Shown: positions 54,197-62,048 of the stretch, in pieces
How positions within the stretch are numbered: position 1 is the first letter of the stretch
Layout of the letters: the number at the start of each line of letters is the position of its first letter
Origin: DASPWW01 sp963841715
GTDB lineage: Bacteria > Actinomycetota > Thermoleophilia > Solirubrobacterales > 70-9
DNA length: 64,000 bases
Direction of reading: 5' to 3'
Assembly (NCBI GenBank): GCA_963841715.1
Contig: CAWJDP010000003.1
Location: 496,001-560,000 of the forward strand
Notes under the pieces: generated by a model
Database searches by the model: none
The model's input: only the letters and a program-made list of their open reading frames with translations
Told to the model about the DNA's origin: nothing
Program-made: the position numbers and the translations under genes

Positions 54197-55867
54197 ATGG
54201 GGTCTCGCGCCGGATCACGTGGGAGGACGGGCCTTCACGCCGCGCCAGCGGCATCGCTCGCGCTGCTCGCCGCGCTCGCATTCGCTTCCGGCGCGCAGGC
54301 GCGCGACGCCTATGTGACCTCGTTCGACGGCACGAAGATCTTCACCCACTTCTACCCCGGCCAGGGCGTAGGCGAGGGCCAGCGCGCGCCGACGATCCTC
54401 GTCGGCCCCGGCTGGAGCAGCCCCGGCGACACCTCGGGCGGGGGCGCGAGCGGGCCCGAGGCCGCGTTCGGGCTGACCGGGATCGACACGTTCATCTCGC
54501 ACGGCTACAACGTCCTCACCTGGGACCCGCGCGGCTTTGGGCAGTCGGGCGGCACGGTCGAGATCGACGACCCCAAATACGAGGGCCGCGACGTCTCGGC
54601 GCTTATCGACTACGTAGCGAAGCAGCCCGAGGCCCAGCTCGACCAGACCTGCAAGCGCAAGCACCGCCACCACGGGCACCACCGTCGTCGCAGGGTCTGC
54701 CGCCGGAGCCCGAACGACCCCCGGGTCGGGATGGCCGGCGGCAGCTATGGCGGCGGGATCCAGCTCGTCTCGGCCGCGACCGACCACCGCATCGACGCGA
54801 TCGCGCCGACGATCGCCTGGCACTCGCTGATCTCGAGCCTGTTCCCCGACAACTCGATCAAGCTCGGTTGGGGATCGCTGCTGATCGGCCTCGGGATCGA
54901 GGGTGCGACCGTCCCGGGCGGCCTCAGCGATCCTGCGAACGCCCCCGCTCGCCAGGACCAGCACTTCTACGACACGCTCACCCGGGGCACGACGACCGGG
55001 AGCGTCAACCAGGACGACCTCGACTGGTTCTCGTCGAAGGGGCCGGGGAACCTCACGAAGCGAATCAAGGTCCCGACGCTGCTGATCCAGGGCACCGTCG
55101 ACACGCTTTTCCCGCTCGACGAGGCGGTTGCCAACTATGACGTGATCAGCCGCAACAAGGCGAAGGTCGTCCGCAACGGTCTCGTCAAGCGCCATCACGG
55201 GCACGCGGTCAAACGCCGCGTGCCGACGAAGATGATCTGGTTCTGCGGCGGCCACGGAGCCTGCTTCACCGGCAACGGCCCCGCCGGCTACACGGACGAG
55301 CGCCAGCTCGCGTGGTTCGACCGCCACCTGCGCGGCCAGAAGGTCGACACCGGGCCGAAGTTCGCCTGGATCGCCGACGACGGCCAACTGCGCACCGGCG
55401 GGCAGTTCCCGCTCCCGCGGACCGGGACGCTTCGCGGCAGCGGCTCGGGGACGCTGCCGATCACGCCCGGTCAGGGCAGCGGCGGGCTGATCTTCGCGAC
55501 CGAGGCGGCGAACGCGCTCAACGTCGACATCCCCGGGCCGTCCAGCGACGCGAACGCGCTCGGCGCCCCGCGGATCGACCTCACCTACAGGGGGACGGGC
55601 GCGCCGGAGAGGACCTTCGTCTATGCACAGATCGTCAACCCGCGCACGGGCGAAGTGCTGGGGAACATCTCGACGCCGATTCCGATCACGCTCGACGGCC
55701 AGCAGCACTCGATTTCGCACGAGCTCGAGATGGTCGCGGGCCGCGCCCCGGCCGGCGGCGGCTACAAGCTCCAGCTCACCCCGTCGTCATCGCTGTGGGA
55801 TATCCAGCGCTCGGCCGGCGCCGTCGACTTCTCGAGCGTTCACGTCTCCGTTCCCCTGGCCGGCTAG
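54197..55867 (+). CDS. Secreted CocE/X-Pro-dipeptidyl-peptidase (S15)-like hydrolase
   Basis: Exported alpha/beta hydrolase, 556 aa. The start ATG 54197 gives an Arg-bearing N-terminus followed by the signal core APAASLALLAALAFASGAQA. The S15/CocE pattern is clear: YNVLTWDPRGFGQSGG, the nucleophile in GMAGGSYGGGIQLVSA, and VPTLLIQGTVDTLFPLDEAV with the acid. The catalytic His is probably in WFCGGHGACFTGNGP. The C-terminal 150 residues form the beta jelly-roll typical of X-Pro peptidases. An unusual His/Arg-rich insertion (RKHRHHGHHRRRRVCRR) lies around residue 155. Substrate unknown. Confidence 0.88.
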   Translation: MGSRAGSRGRTGLHAAPAASLALLAALAFASGAQARDAYVTSFDGTKIFTHFYPGQGVGEGQRAPTILVGPGWSSPGDTSGGGASGPEAAFGLTGIDTFISHGYNVLTWDPRGFGQSGGTVEIDDPKYEGRDVSALIDYVAKQPEAQLDQTCKRKHRHHGHHRRRRVCRRSPNDPRVGMAGGSYGGGIQLVSAATDHRIDAIAPTIAWHSLISSLFPDNSIKLGWGSLLIGLGIEGATVPGGLSDPANAPARQDQHFYDTLTRGTTTGSVNQDDLDWFSSKGPGNLTKRIKVPTLLIQGTVDTLFPLDEAVANYDVISRNKAKVVRNGLVKRHHGHAVKRRVPTKMIWFCGGHGACFTGNGPAGYTDERQLAWFDRHLRGQKVDTGPKFAWIADDGQLRTGGQFPLPRTGTLRGSGSGTLPITPGQGSGGLIFATEAANALNVDIPGPSSDANALGAPRIDLTYRGTGAPERTFVYAQIVNPRTGEVLGNISTPIPITLDGQQHSISHELEMVAGRAPAGGGYKLQLTPSSSLWDIQRSAGAVDFSSVHVSVPLAG

Positions 55868-57463
55868 CTACGGCCTCGGGCCGCGAGACTTCGGGCCGGC
55901 GGGGAGCTCGTGGCGGATCAGCTCGTGGGCGCGCTCGGCCCAGTCGCAGAGCAGCGGCCGGGTGTCGCGCGGGTCGATGATCTCCTCGACCGAAAACCGC
56001 TCCGCGGTTCGGAACGGTGACGTGACGGCGTCGAGCCGCGCGGCGATCTCGGCCCGCAGCGCCTCCGGGTCCTCGGCCGCCTCAAGCTCGCGCCGGTAGG
56101 CGGCCTCGACGCCGCCCGCGAGCGGCAGCGAGCCCCAGTCGCCCGACGGCCACGCGTAGCGGAGGTTCAGCCGCGAGCCGTCGCCGTGGCCCGCGCCGGC
56201 GACCCCGTAGACCCTGCGCACGAGCACCGACACCCACGGCACGCTCGCCTGCGCGACCGCATACAGCGCCCGGGCTCCGCGTCGGATAGTCCCGGAGCGC
56301 TCCGCCTCGGTCCCGATCACGAACCCCGGCTGGTCGACGAAGTTCGCGACCGGGACGTGGAACTGGTCGCACATGTCGGTGAACCGCGCGAGCTTCTCCG
56401 AGGCGTCGGCGGTGAGCCCGCCGCCGTAGTGGGTCGGGTCCGAGGCGAGGATTCCCACCGGTCGGCCGCTCAGACGCGCGAGGGCGGTGATCAGCGAGCC
56501 GCCGAACCGCTGCCCGATCTCGAACACGGAGCCGCGGTCGAGCACCGCTTCGAGGATCCGCCGCATGTCGTACGTCTTGCGCGGATCGCGCGGGATGATC
56601 CCGATCAGCTCGTCCTCGCGGCGGTCGGCCGGGTCGGTGGGCGCGGCGATCGGCGGCGCCTCCCAGACGTTGTCGGGGAGGTAGGAGAGGAAGCGGCGCA
56701 TCTGCGCCAGCGCATCCTCCTCGTCGACGGCCTCGTTGTCGACCGCCCCGGCGCGGGTCTGCAGCCGCGAGCTTCCGAGCTCCTCCTTGTCGGGCTCCTC
56801 ACCCATCGCCGCGGCGACGAGCGGGGGCCCGGCGACGAACAGCTGCGCCGTGCCACGGACGATGACCGAGAAGTGCGAGGTGACGACGCGCGCGGCGCCG
56901 AGGCCGGCGACAGGTCCGAGCGAGGCGGCGATCACGGGGACGATCGCGTGGTTTCGTGCCACGAGGTCGAACCCCGGCAGCGGCGGCACGTATGTGAAGC
57001 CCATCTGCTCGAGCGTCTTCACGCTCCCGCCGCCGCCGGTTCCGTCGACGAGCCGGAACAGCGGCAGCCGCAGGTCGTGGGCCATCCGCTCGGCGTAGAC
57101 CATCTTCTCCCAGATCGCCGCGTCGGCGGCACCGCCGCGGACCGTGAAGTCGTCGGCCTCGACAACCGCCCGCCGCCCCTCGACCCGTCCGCGGCCGATG
57201 ACGACGTTGGCCGGCAGGAACTCCGTCAGCTCGCCGTCGTCGTCGTAGGTGCCCCTGCCGGCGAGCGCCCCCGTCTCGTGGAAGCTGCCGGAGTCGAACA
57301 GCAGCTCGATCCGCTCGCGGACCGTCTTACGTCCGGCGTCGCGCTGGCGCGCGACGCGCTCGGGGCCGCCCATCTCGCGTGCGAGCTCCTCTCGGCGGCG
57401 GAGCTCGGCGAGCTCGGGCTCCCAGGTCCCCGGCTCGCGATCGCGCTCTTCCTTGGCGGCCAC
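55868..57463 (-). CDS. Acyl-CoA carboxylase beta (carboxyltransferase) subunit
   Basis: Biotin-dependent carboxyltransferase, 531 aa, of the propionyl/methylcrotonyl-CoA carboxylase beta class. The opening EREPGTWEPELAELRRREEL and RERIELLFDSGSFHETGALA are typical. The N-domain glycine-rich oxyanion region is VDGTGGGGSVKTLEQM, and the C-domain biotin/CoA region is FVDQPGFVIGTEAERSGTIR. The enzyme needs a biotin-carboxylase/BCCP alpha subunit, none of which is adjacent. GTG 57463 start. The acyl substrate cannot be told from sequence by eye; the C-domain YGVAGAGHGDGSR replaces the more usual YGGAY, suggesting a non-standard substrate. Confidence 0.92.
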   Translation of the reverse strand: MAAKEERDREPGTWEPELAELRRREELAREMGGPERVARQRDAGRKTVRERIELLFDSGSFHETGALAGRGTYDDDGELTEFLPANVVIGRGRVEGRRAVVEADDFTVRGGAADAAIWEKMVYAERMAHDLRLPLFRLVDGTGGGGSVKTLEQMGFTYVPPLPGFDLVARNHAIVPVIAASLGPVAGLGAARVVTSHFSVIVRGTAQLFVAGPPLVAAAMGEEPDKEELGSSRLQTRAGAVDNEAVDEEDALAQMRRFLSYLPDNVWEAPPIAAPTDPADRREDELIGIIPRDPRKTYDMRRILEAVLDRGSVFEIGQRFGGSLITALARLSGRPVGILASDPTHYGGGLTADASEKLARFTDMCDQFHVPVANFVDQPGFVIGTEAERSGTIRRGARALYAVAQASVPWVSVLVRRVYGVAGAGHGDGSRLNLRYAWPSGDWGSLPLAGGVEAAYRRELEAAEDPEALRAEIAARLDAVTSPFRTAERFSVEEIIDPRDTRPLLCDWAERAHELIRHELPAGPKSRGPRP

Positions 57464-57574
57464 GGCGAAACCGTAGACGCCCGGCGCGCCGAGGGGCGTC
57501 AGCTCAGCGCAGAGCCGACGGGAGCTTGTAGCGGTTGAGGTACCGGAGCGCGCTCGTGTACCAGCCGGCGCTCC

Positions 57575-58954
57575 TCAGCGGTAGGAGTGCTTGAGGAACG
57601 GGACGACGGTCTTAAGGAACCGGTTCGTCTTCGGCGGCGCGGTCAGCGGGTCGAGGTGGCTCATCGTCGACGACGCGTCGACGAGGTCGGCGTGCTTTCT
57701 CTTCACCCTCGAGCGCTTGACGAACTCCCGCGCGCCCTGCAGCACGTGCCCGTCGGTGAGCGAGGTCTGAAGCGCGTACAGGGGAGTGTTGACCTTGCTC
57801 GTGTGCCACGTGCGCAGCCCGAGGAAGCTCTCGACGTCGTTTCGCTTCAACTGGTCGGCGCCGTTGACGTCGATCGTCAGGCGCTTCGGGAAGTACCACT
57901 CGACGGCGTTCGAGGGCTCCTGGCCGAAGGTGTCGGCGACGCGCGCGATCGTCGACGCCTCCCCGTCGACCCAATCGCGCGGGCTGCCCGAGTCGGCGAG
58001 CTGCCCGGCGCGAACGTGGAGGTCCGGAGTAAGCGCGGACGTCGTCTCGTCGAGCGCGTAGCCAAGCAGGGCGCGGTTCGTGACCGGGAACGGCGGGTTG
58101 AGGCTCGACGGCAGGAGCGGGAAGGACTGCAGCGTCGTCGCCGAGTCCGTTGGGGCAAGCTTCGCGAACATCCCGCCCGTCTCGGCAAACACACCCGCCG
58201 CCCAGGGGAGGTTGAGCCCGAGCACGTCGAGGAACGGAGATGAGCTGCTCAGGTCCTGGACCGCCTGCTGCGCCTGCTGGAGGTTGTAGGCGTCGAACGA
58301 GCCGAGCAGGCCGCCATCGATCAAGACGACGCCGTCGAGGCCCTTGTAGCCGGGCTTTCCGTTGAAGTCCCAGGTCGCATACGCGAGTGCCGAGGAGGCG
58401 CCCAGCGAGTGCCCGCCGAGGATCACCTTCCGCCCGTGCTTCGACGCAGCCCGGACGACCTTGTGGACGTCGTTCAGCTCGACCTTGAGGCCCCACTCGC
58501 GCGCGAACGGGACCGTGCTCTCGTCGAGCGGCTGGAAGTGCGGTTGGACCGAGGGGTTGGCGACCCACCCGAGGTAGTAGTCGAAGGCGTTCGGGAGCGA
58601 GGCGTTGCCATCAGCGAGCTTCTGGAACTCGCTAGTGTCCTCGAACGCCTGCTCGCGGCGGTCGACCGACCACACCTGAAGGTTCGGAACCTTCTTCACG
58701 AGCCGCTCGGCGTCGAGGGTGAAGTCGCCGGCGCCGCCGGAGGTCCCCGGGATCAGCACGAGCACGCGCTTCGCCTTGCGCGATCCGACCTTGTCGACGA
58801 AGACGCGGTTGTACTGCGCGGGCCCGGGGCCCGTGGCCCCCTCGACGCTCGTCGCCCTCACCTGTGCAGACGCGGGCGCCGCGGCCACGGAAAGGATCGC
58901 GGCTCCCAGCCCCACACCGAACACTCCCCTGACCGTGATGCGCATCCCCCGCAT
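57575..58954 (-). CDS. Secreted alpha/beta hydrolase
   Basis: Exported esterase-like hydrolase, 459 aa. The signal peptide is MRITVRGVFGVGLGAAILSV with cleavage near APASAQ. The fold shows the oxyanion strand VLVLIPGTSGGAGDFTLDAE, the nucleophile elbow ILGGHSLGASSALAYA, and a His near the C-terminus in STMSHLDPLTAPPKTN. A long lid insertion (about residues 220-330) separates elbow and acid. ATG 58954 or the internal ATG at 58945 could be used. Function unknown; it resembles other secreted hydrolases of soil actinobacteria. It is not obviously linked to the carboxylase subunit 111 bases downstream. Confidence 0.85.
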   Translation of the reverse strand: MRGMRITVRGVFGVGLGAAILSVAAAPASAQVRATSVEGATGPGPAQYNRVFVDKVGSRKAKRVLVLIPGTSGGAGDFTLDAERLVKKVPNLQVWSVDRREQAFEDTSEFQKLADGNASLPNAFDYYLGWVANPSVQPHFQPLDESTVPFAREWGLKVELNDVHKVVRAASKHGRKVILGGHSLGASSALAYATWDFNGKPGYKGLDGVVLIDGGLLGSFDAYNLQQAQQAVQDLSSSSPFLDVLGLNLPWAAGVFAETGGMFAKLAPTDSATTLQSFPLLPSSLNPPFPVTNRALLGYALDETTSALTPDLHVRAGQLADSGSPRDWVDGEASTIARVADTFGQEPSNAVEWYFPKRLTIDVNGADQLKRNDVESFLGLRTWHTSKVNTPLYALQTSLTDGHVLQGAREFVKRSRVKRKHADLVDASSTMSHLDPLTAPPKTNRFLKTVVPFLKHSYR

Positions 58955-58998
58955 GTCGAAGGGGCGAGGCTAGCAACCAGTAGCCTCGATTCGCGCCA

Positions 58999-59646
58999 GT
59001 GCCCTTCCACGCCGAGATCATGAGCGGGTTTCGCGACCGCGCCAACGTCTACAACCTCGACGAGGCTCGGCTGCGGCGCACGATCGTCGAGCCGTGGCTC
59101 CGCGGCGCCGCATTCGAGCTCGCCGACAAGGAGTGGGACCCGCGCGAGTGCGCAATCGAGATCCTCGAGGGGCCCGAGCTGGCGCCGCCCGACCTCGCCC
59201 ACGGTCAGGGCTGGCACAACGCGAGACGCTCGGGCCGCAACGTCACCCAGGCGCTCGTCGGGACGGAGGCGCTGTCGCGCCCCGACGCGGTCGCGATCGT
59301 CGCCGGGAGCGAGGAGGCTCGCGGTGCGATCGCGTCGCTGCTTGAGTCGCTCGGGCTCGAGGCGGCCGCTTGGGGCGCGATGCGCGCCAGGATCCTCGCC
59401 GGCGGTAATGCCGGCCTCGAGCGCGCGGCCGCGATCCTGGTCGCCGAGCAGACCCCGGATTCCGGGTGGATGCTCGACGCGGGACTCGCGCTCGGCGCGC
59501 TCGGACGCCGCGCGATAGTCGCCCGGATCGGCGAGGCGCGAGCGCCCGAGGCGCTCGACGACTTTCCCGTGCTCCGCCTCGACCCGGCCGATCCGGCCAC
59601 CGCGCAGGCGCTCGCCGAGCGCCTGCGACTCGCCGTCGCCCCGTAA
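58999..59646 (+). CDS. Orphan protein with TIR-like nucleotide-binding C-terminus
   Basis: Protein of 215 aa from GTG 58999 (ATG 59020 is an alternative). The N-terminal third (LRRTIVEPWLRGAAFELADK; AIEILEGPELAPPDL; GQGWHNARRSGRNVTQALVG) does not match a family I can name. The C-terminal part looks like a TIR-like or predicted nucleotide-binding domain. VAIVAGSEEARGAIASLLES starts a first strand-loop-helix, AAAILVAEQTP a central strand, SGWMLDAGLALGALGRRAIV the conserved helix, and FPVLRLDPADPATAQALAE the end. The catalytic Glu expected in the conserved helix of NADase TIRs is Asp here (LDAG), so enzymatic activity is doubtful. No defence partner adjoins it. Confidence 0.7.
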   Translation: MPFHAEIMSGFRDRANVYNLDEARLRRTIVEPWLRGAAFELADKEWDPRECAIEILEGPELAPPDLAHGQGWHNARRSGRNVTQALVGTEALSRPDAVAIVAGSEEARGAIASLLESLGLEAAAWGAMRARILAGGNAGLERAAAILVAEQTPDSGWMLDAGLALGALGRRAIVARIGEARAPEALDDFPVLRLDPADPATAQALAERLRLAVAP

Positions 59647-59648
59647 CG

Positions 59649-59676
59649 CGAGACGCCCCGGGCCCGGGGCGTCTCG
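59649..59676. terminator. Bidirectional terminator, perfect 28-bp palindrome
   Basis: The half-site CGAGACGCCCCGGG is followed at once by its exact complement, a perfect palindrome of 14 + 14 bases. It lies three bases after the stop of the plus-strand gene and 21 bases from the stop of the convergent USP gene, so it can end transcription from both sides. No T-run follows, as usual in this genome. Confidence 0.75.
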
Positions 59677-59697
59677 ATACGTCGGTGTCGCGGTGCG

Positions 59698-60387
59698 CTA
59701 CGCGCTCGCACCGACGGTCGCCCCGAACGCGACCGGCGCGCCGTGCGGCACCGCGATCACGGGAGCGGTCGTGGTCTCGAGCGCGTGCTCGGCCTTTGCG
59801 CTCAGCTCCAGCCGCCCGTCGGGCGTGCCCTCGCGCGAGCCGAGAACGAGCAGGTCGACGCGCTCCTGGTCCGCGCCGACGACGTCGGCACCGAGCGCCC
59901 CAGCGAGCGAGAGCGCGGTCTGGCGCGCGGCGTCATCGCCCTCGTCGAGGATGCCGACCCGACCCACGCTGACCGACGAGCGCGAGCGCAGATCGGCGGG
60001 CGCGATCGCGACGGCGGCCGAGCCGCCGCTCAGCAGCCGCTCCGCGGTGCGCTGCGGGATCACGGCCCCGGCGGCGGTGCGGTAGTCGGAGCCGAACACG
60101 AGGACGTCGGCGTGCTCGTGTTCGGCGAGCTCCATCAGGCCCTCGGCCGTCGAGGCGTGGATCACGACGTGGCGCGGCGCGTCGGGAGCGCCGATCGACC
60201 CGGCGCCGTGCTCCAGCAGCTCCTCGGCCTGCTTCTCCTCGAGCGCCTCGCGCCGGCGCTCGCTCTGCTCGGCGTGGCGGACGTAGGCGAGCGACAGGTC
60301 GCCGCCCGATACCGCAAGCAGGCGCCCGAGCGCGAGCGCGTCGCGGTCGTTGTCGGTGTCGTCGTAGGAAACGATGATCTTCGCCAT
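59698..60387 (-). CDS. Universal stress protein, tandem-type with degenerate second half
   Basis: USP-family protein, 229 aa. The first domain (about 1-130) begins AKIIVSYDDTDNDRDALALG and contains ADVLVFGSDYRTAAGAVIPQ and GGSAAVAIAP. The second (about 140-229) is shortened: GRVGILDEGDDAARQTALSL passes directly to VDLLVLGSREGTPDGRLELS and TTTAPVIAVPHGAPVAFG, missing the middle helices. The glycine-rich ATP loop is imperfect in both halves, so nucleotide binding is uncertain. ATG 60387 has a GGGAAGG site. It is divergent from the LysR gene. Confidence 0.85.
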   Translation of the reverse strand: MAKIIVSYDDTDNDRDALALGRLLAVSGGDLSLAYVRHAEQSERRREALEEKQAEELLEHGAGSIGAPDAPRHVVIHASTAEGLMELAEHEHADVLVFGSDYRTAAGAVIPQRTAERLLSGGSAAVAIAPADLRSRSSVSVGRVGILDEGDDAARQTALSLAGALGADVVGADQERVDLLVLGSREGTPDGRLELSAKAEHALETTTAPVIAVPHGAPVAFGATVGASA

Positions 60388-60472
60388 CTCGTGCCTTCCC
60401 TTGTCCGGTTTCTCGATGCTTCTACGCTGCGATCATCGCTCCCACCGTCGATCAGCACAAGTACTATCTACG

Positions 60473-60483
60473 ATGCGTTGCAT
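60473..60483. promoter_or_regulatory. Possible LysR operator in USP/LysR divergent region
   Basis: ATGC-GTT-GCAT inverted repeat in an AT-enriched stretch (about 60455-60490) 44 bases before the LysR-type start, with a TACTAT-like -10 element just to its left. LysR proteins usually bind such dyads in their own divergent promoters. The repeat is short, so confidence is low. Confidence 0.35.
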
Positions 60484-60526
60484 TAGCGTTCCTGATTGGC
60501 ACCGGATGATCTGAGGTCGCGATTCG

Positions 60527-61441
60527 ATGCTCAACGCGCAGCGTCTTAACGTGCTCCGCGAGGTGGCGGCGCGCGGCTCGTTCTCGGGCGCCGCCGAGGC
60601 GCTCTCGTACACGCAGTCGGCCGTCTCGCAGTCGGTTGCGACGCTCGAGGCGGAGCTCGGCGTCGCGCTGATCGAGCGCGACCGGCGCGGGGTGCGGCCA
60701 ACCGCCGCCGGCGCAGCCCTGGTCGACCACGCGGAGGGGATCCTGGCGCGCATCGAGGCCGCCGAGAGCGAGGTCGCCGCGATCGCCGGCGTGCGCGGCG
60801 GGCGCCTGCGCATGGCGTCGTTCCCGACCGCGGGCGCGACCCTCATGCCGGTCGCGATCGCGACGTTTCGCGCCGCGCATCCGGGCGTCGCCGTCAGCCT
60901 CGCGGAAGGGGAGCCCGGCGAGATCGTCCCGCGGCTGCGCGGGGGCGAGCTCGACCTCGCGCTGACGTACGAGTTCCCGGACGTGGGCGAGCGACTCGGC
61001 GCGGGCCTGCGGCGCTTCGATCTCCTCGACGAGGAGATCCGCGTCGCGCTGCCGCTCAGCCACCCGCTCGCCGCCGCCGACGGCGTGCGGCTCGCCGATC
61101 TCGCCGGGGAGTCGTGGATCCAGACCTCGGCCCCGGCGCCGTTCGCGCGCCACGTCGTCCGCGCGTGCAACGCCGCGGGCTTCGAGCCCGACGTCAGCTT
61201 CGAGAGCGACGACTTTCAGACCGTGCAGGGGCTCGTCGCGGCCGGCGTCGGGGTCGCACTGATCCCACGGCTGGCGCTGATCGGCGTGCGCGAGGACGTC
61301 ACGATCCGGCCGCTGAGCCCGGCCGGCCCGCGTCGCAAGGTGCTCGCGGTGAGCCGGCGAGCCGCGGTGACGCCCGCCGTCGCGACGATGGTCGACGTGC
61401 TTCGCAGCGCGGCGCCGCGCTTCGCCGAGCAGTCGCCGTAG
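60527..61441 (+). CDS. LysR-family transcriptional regulator
   Basis: LTTR of 304 aa. The N-terminal winged helix is complete (LNVLREVAARGSFSGAAEAL, then YTQSAVSQSVATLEAELGVA and LIERDRRGVRPTAAG). The effector domain begins GGRLRMASFPTAGATLMPVA and has the usual two sub-domains, ending with PAVATMVDVLRSAAPRFAEQ. ATG 60527 is used. The divergent USP gene is the most likely target, but the effector is unknown. Confidence 0.95.
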   Translation: MLNAQRLNVLREVAARGSFSGAAEALSYTQSAVSQSVATLEAELGVALIERDRRGVRPTAAGAALVDHAEGILARIEAAESEVAAIAGVRGGRLRMASFPTAGATLMPVAIATFRAAHPGVAVSLAEGEPGEIVPRLRGGELDLALTYEFPDVGERLGAGLRRFDLLDEEIRVALPLSHPLAAADGVRLADLAGESWIQTSAPAPFARHVVRACNAAGFEPDVSFESDDFQTVQGLVAAGVGVALIPRLALIGVREDVTIRPLSPAGPRRKVLAVSRRAAVTPAVATMVDVLRSAAPRFAEQSP

Positions 61442-61501
61442 GGCCGCGAAGAATCTCCCAGCCCGGGCCCGTCGCGGTCCCGATCCCGCCCGCCGGGCGG
61501 C

Positions 61502-61816
61502 CTAGAGGAGGTCGGCGTCCCGGCAGCTCGCCTTGATCGCCTGCGATCCGGGGTCGGTGCGAGTCGCGCGCGCGGCGCAAATGCGCTTCGCCCGCGCTCC
61601 GCAGGCCTCCACCGGCGTCGCCCCCATAACGCCGGGGACGATCGCGCGGATGCAGCCGGGGGAGGGCTCCGGCCTCGAGTTGCCGACCGTGGCCAGCACC
61701 AAGGCAAGGACCGCGACGAGGCTGAGTGCGACCACGGCGATAGCGACGCCGCGCTCGCGCCGGGTCAGACGACGCAGCGGCGTATTGACGCGGTGCCAGT
61801 GTCCCTCCAGCGGCAT
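61502..61816 (-). CDS. Small single-pass membrane protein with Cys-rich outer domain
   Basis: Unknown 104-aa protein. The N-terminal RRLTRRERG stop-transfer cluster precedes one membrane helix (VAIAVVALSLVAVLALVLAT). The presumed outer part has four Cys (SPGCIRAI, EACGARAKRICAAR, ASCRDADLL), suggesting two disulfides. ATG 61816 starts the frame, and the stop is the TAG at 61502. It stands between LysR and the ammonium transporter genes and is oriented against both. No family recognised. Confidence 0.65.
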   Translation of the reverse strand: MPLEGHWHRVNTPLRRLTRRERGVAIAVVALSLVAVLALVLATVGNSRPEPSPGCIRAIVPGVMGATPVEACGARAKRICAARATRTDPGSQAIKASCRDADLL

Positions 61817-62048
61817 GGCGCGGCCAGGTTAGCGGTTCGCGCCGCTAGCCAGGGTCGCTCGAGAGGCGCCCGGCCGTGGCCGGCGCGTAACCCAGGCGTG
61901 GATTCGACACTGTGGCGAAGTCCCCCCGCCGATCTTTGGACGCGTGTATGTAGTCACCGCCTCGTCGCTCCGACACGCTTGCGCCACTGCCAGTCGGCAG
62001 GTCGGTTCTAATCGTGCTCTCGTCGAGCGGAAAGGAAGGCACTGGACT

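Noticed and set aside
58999..60387. A TIR/USP/LysR defence island
   Set aside because: The TIR-like gene and USP gene converge across a strong bidirectional terminator, and none of the neighbours is a defence effector, so a shared system is not supported.
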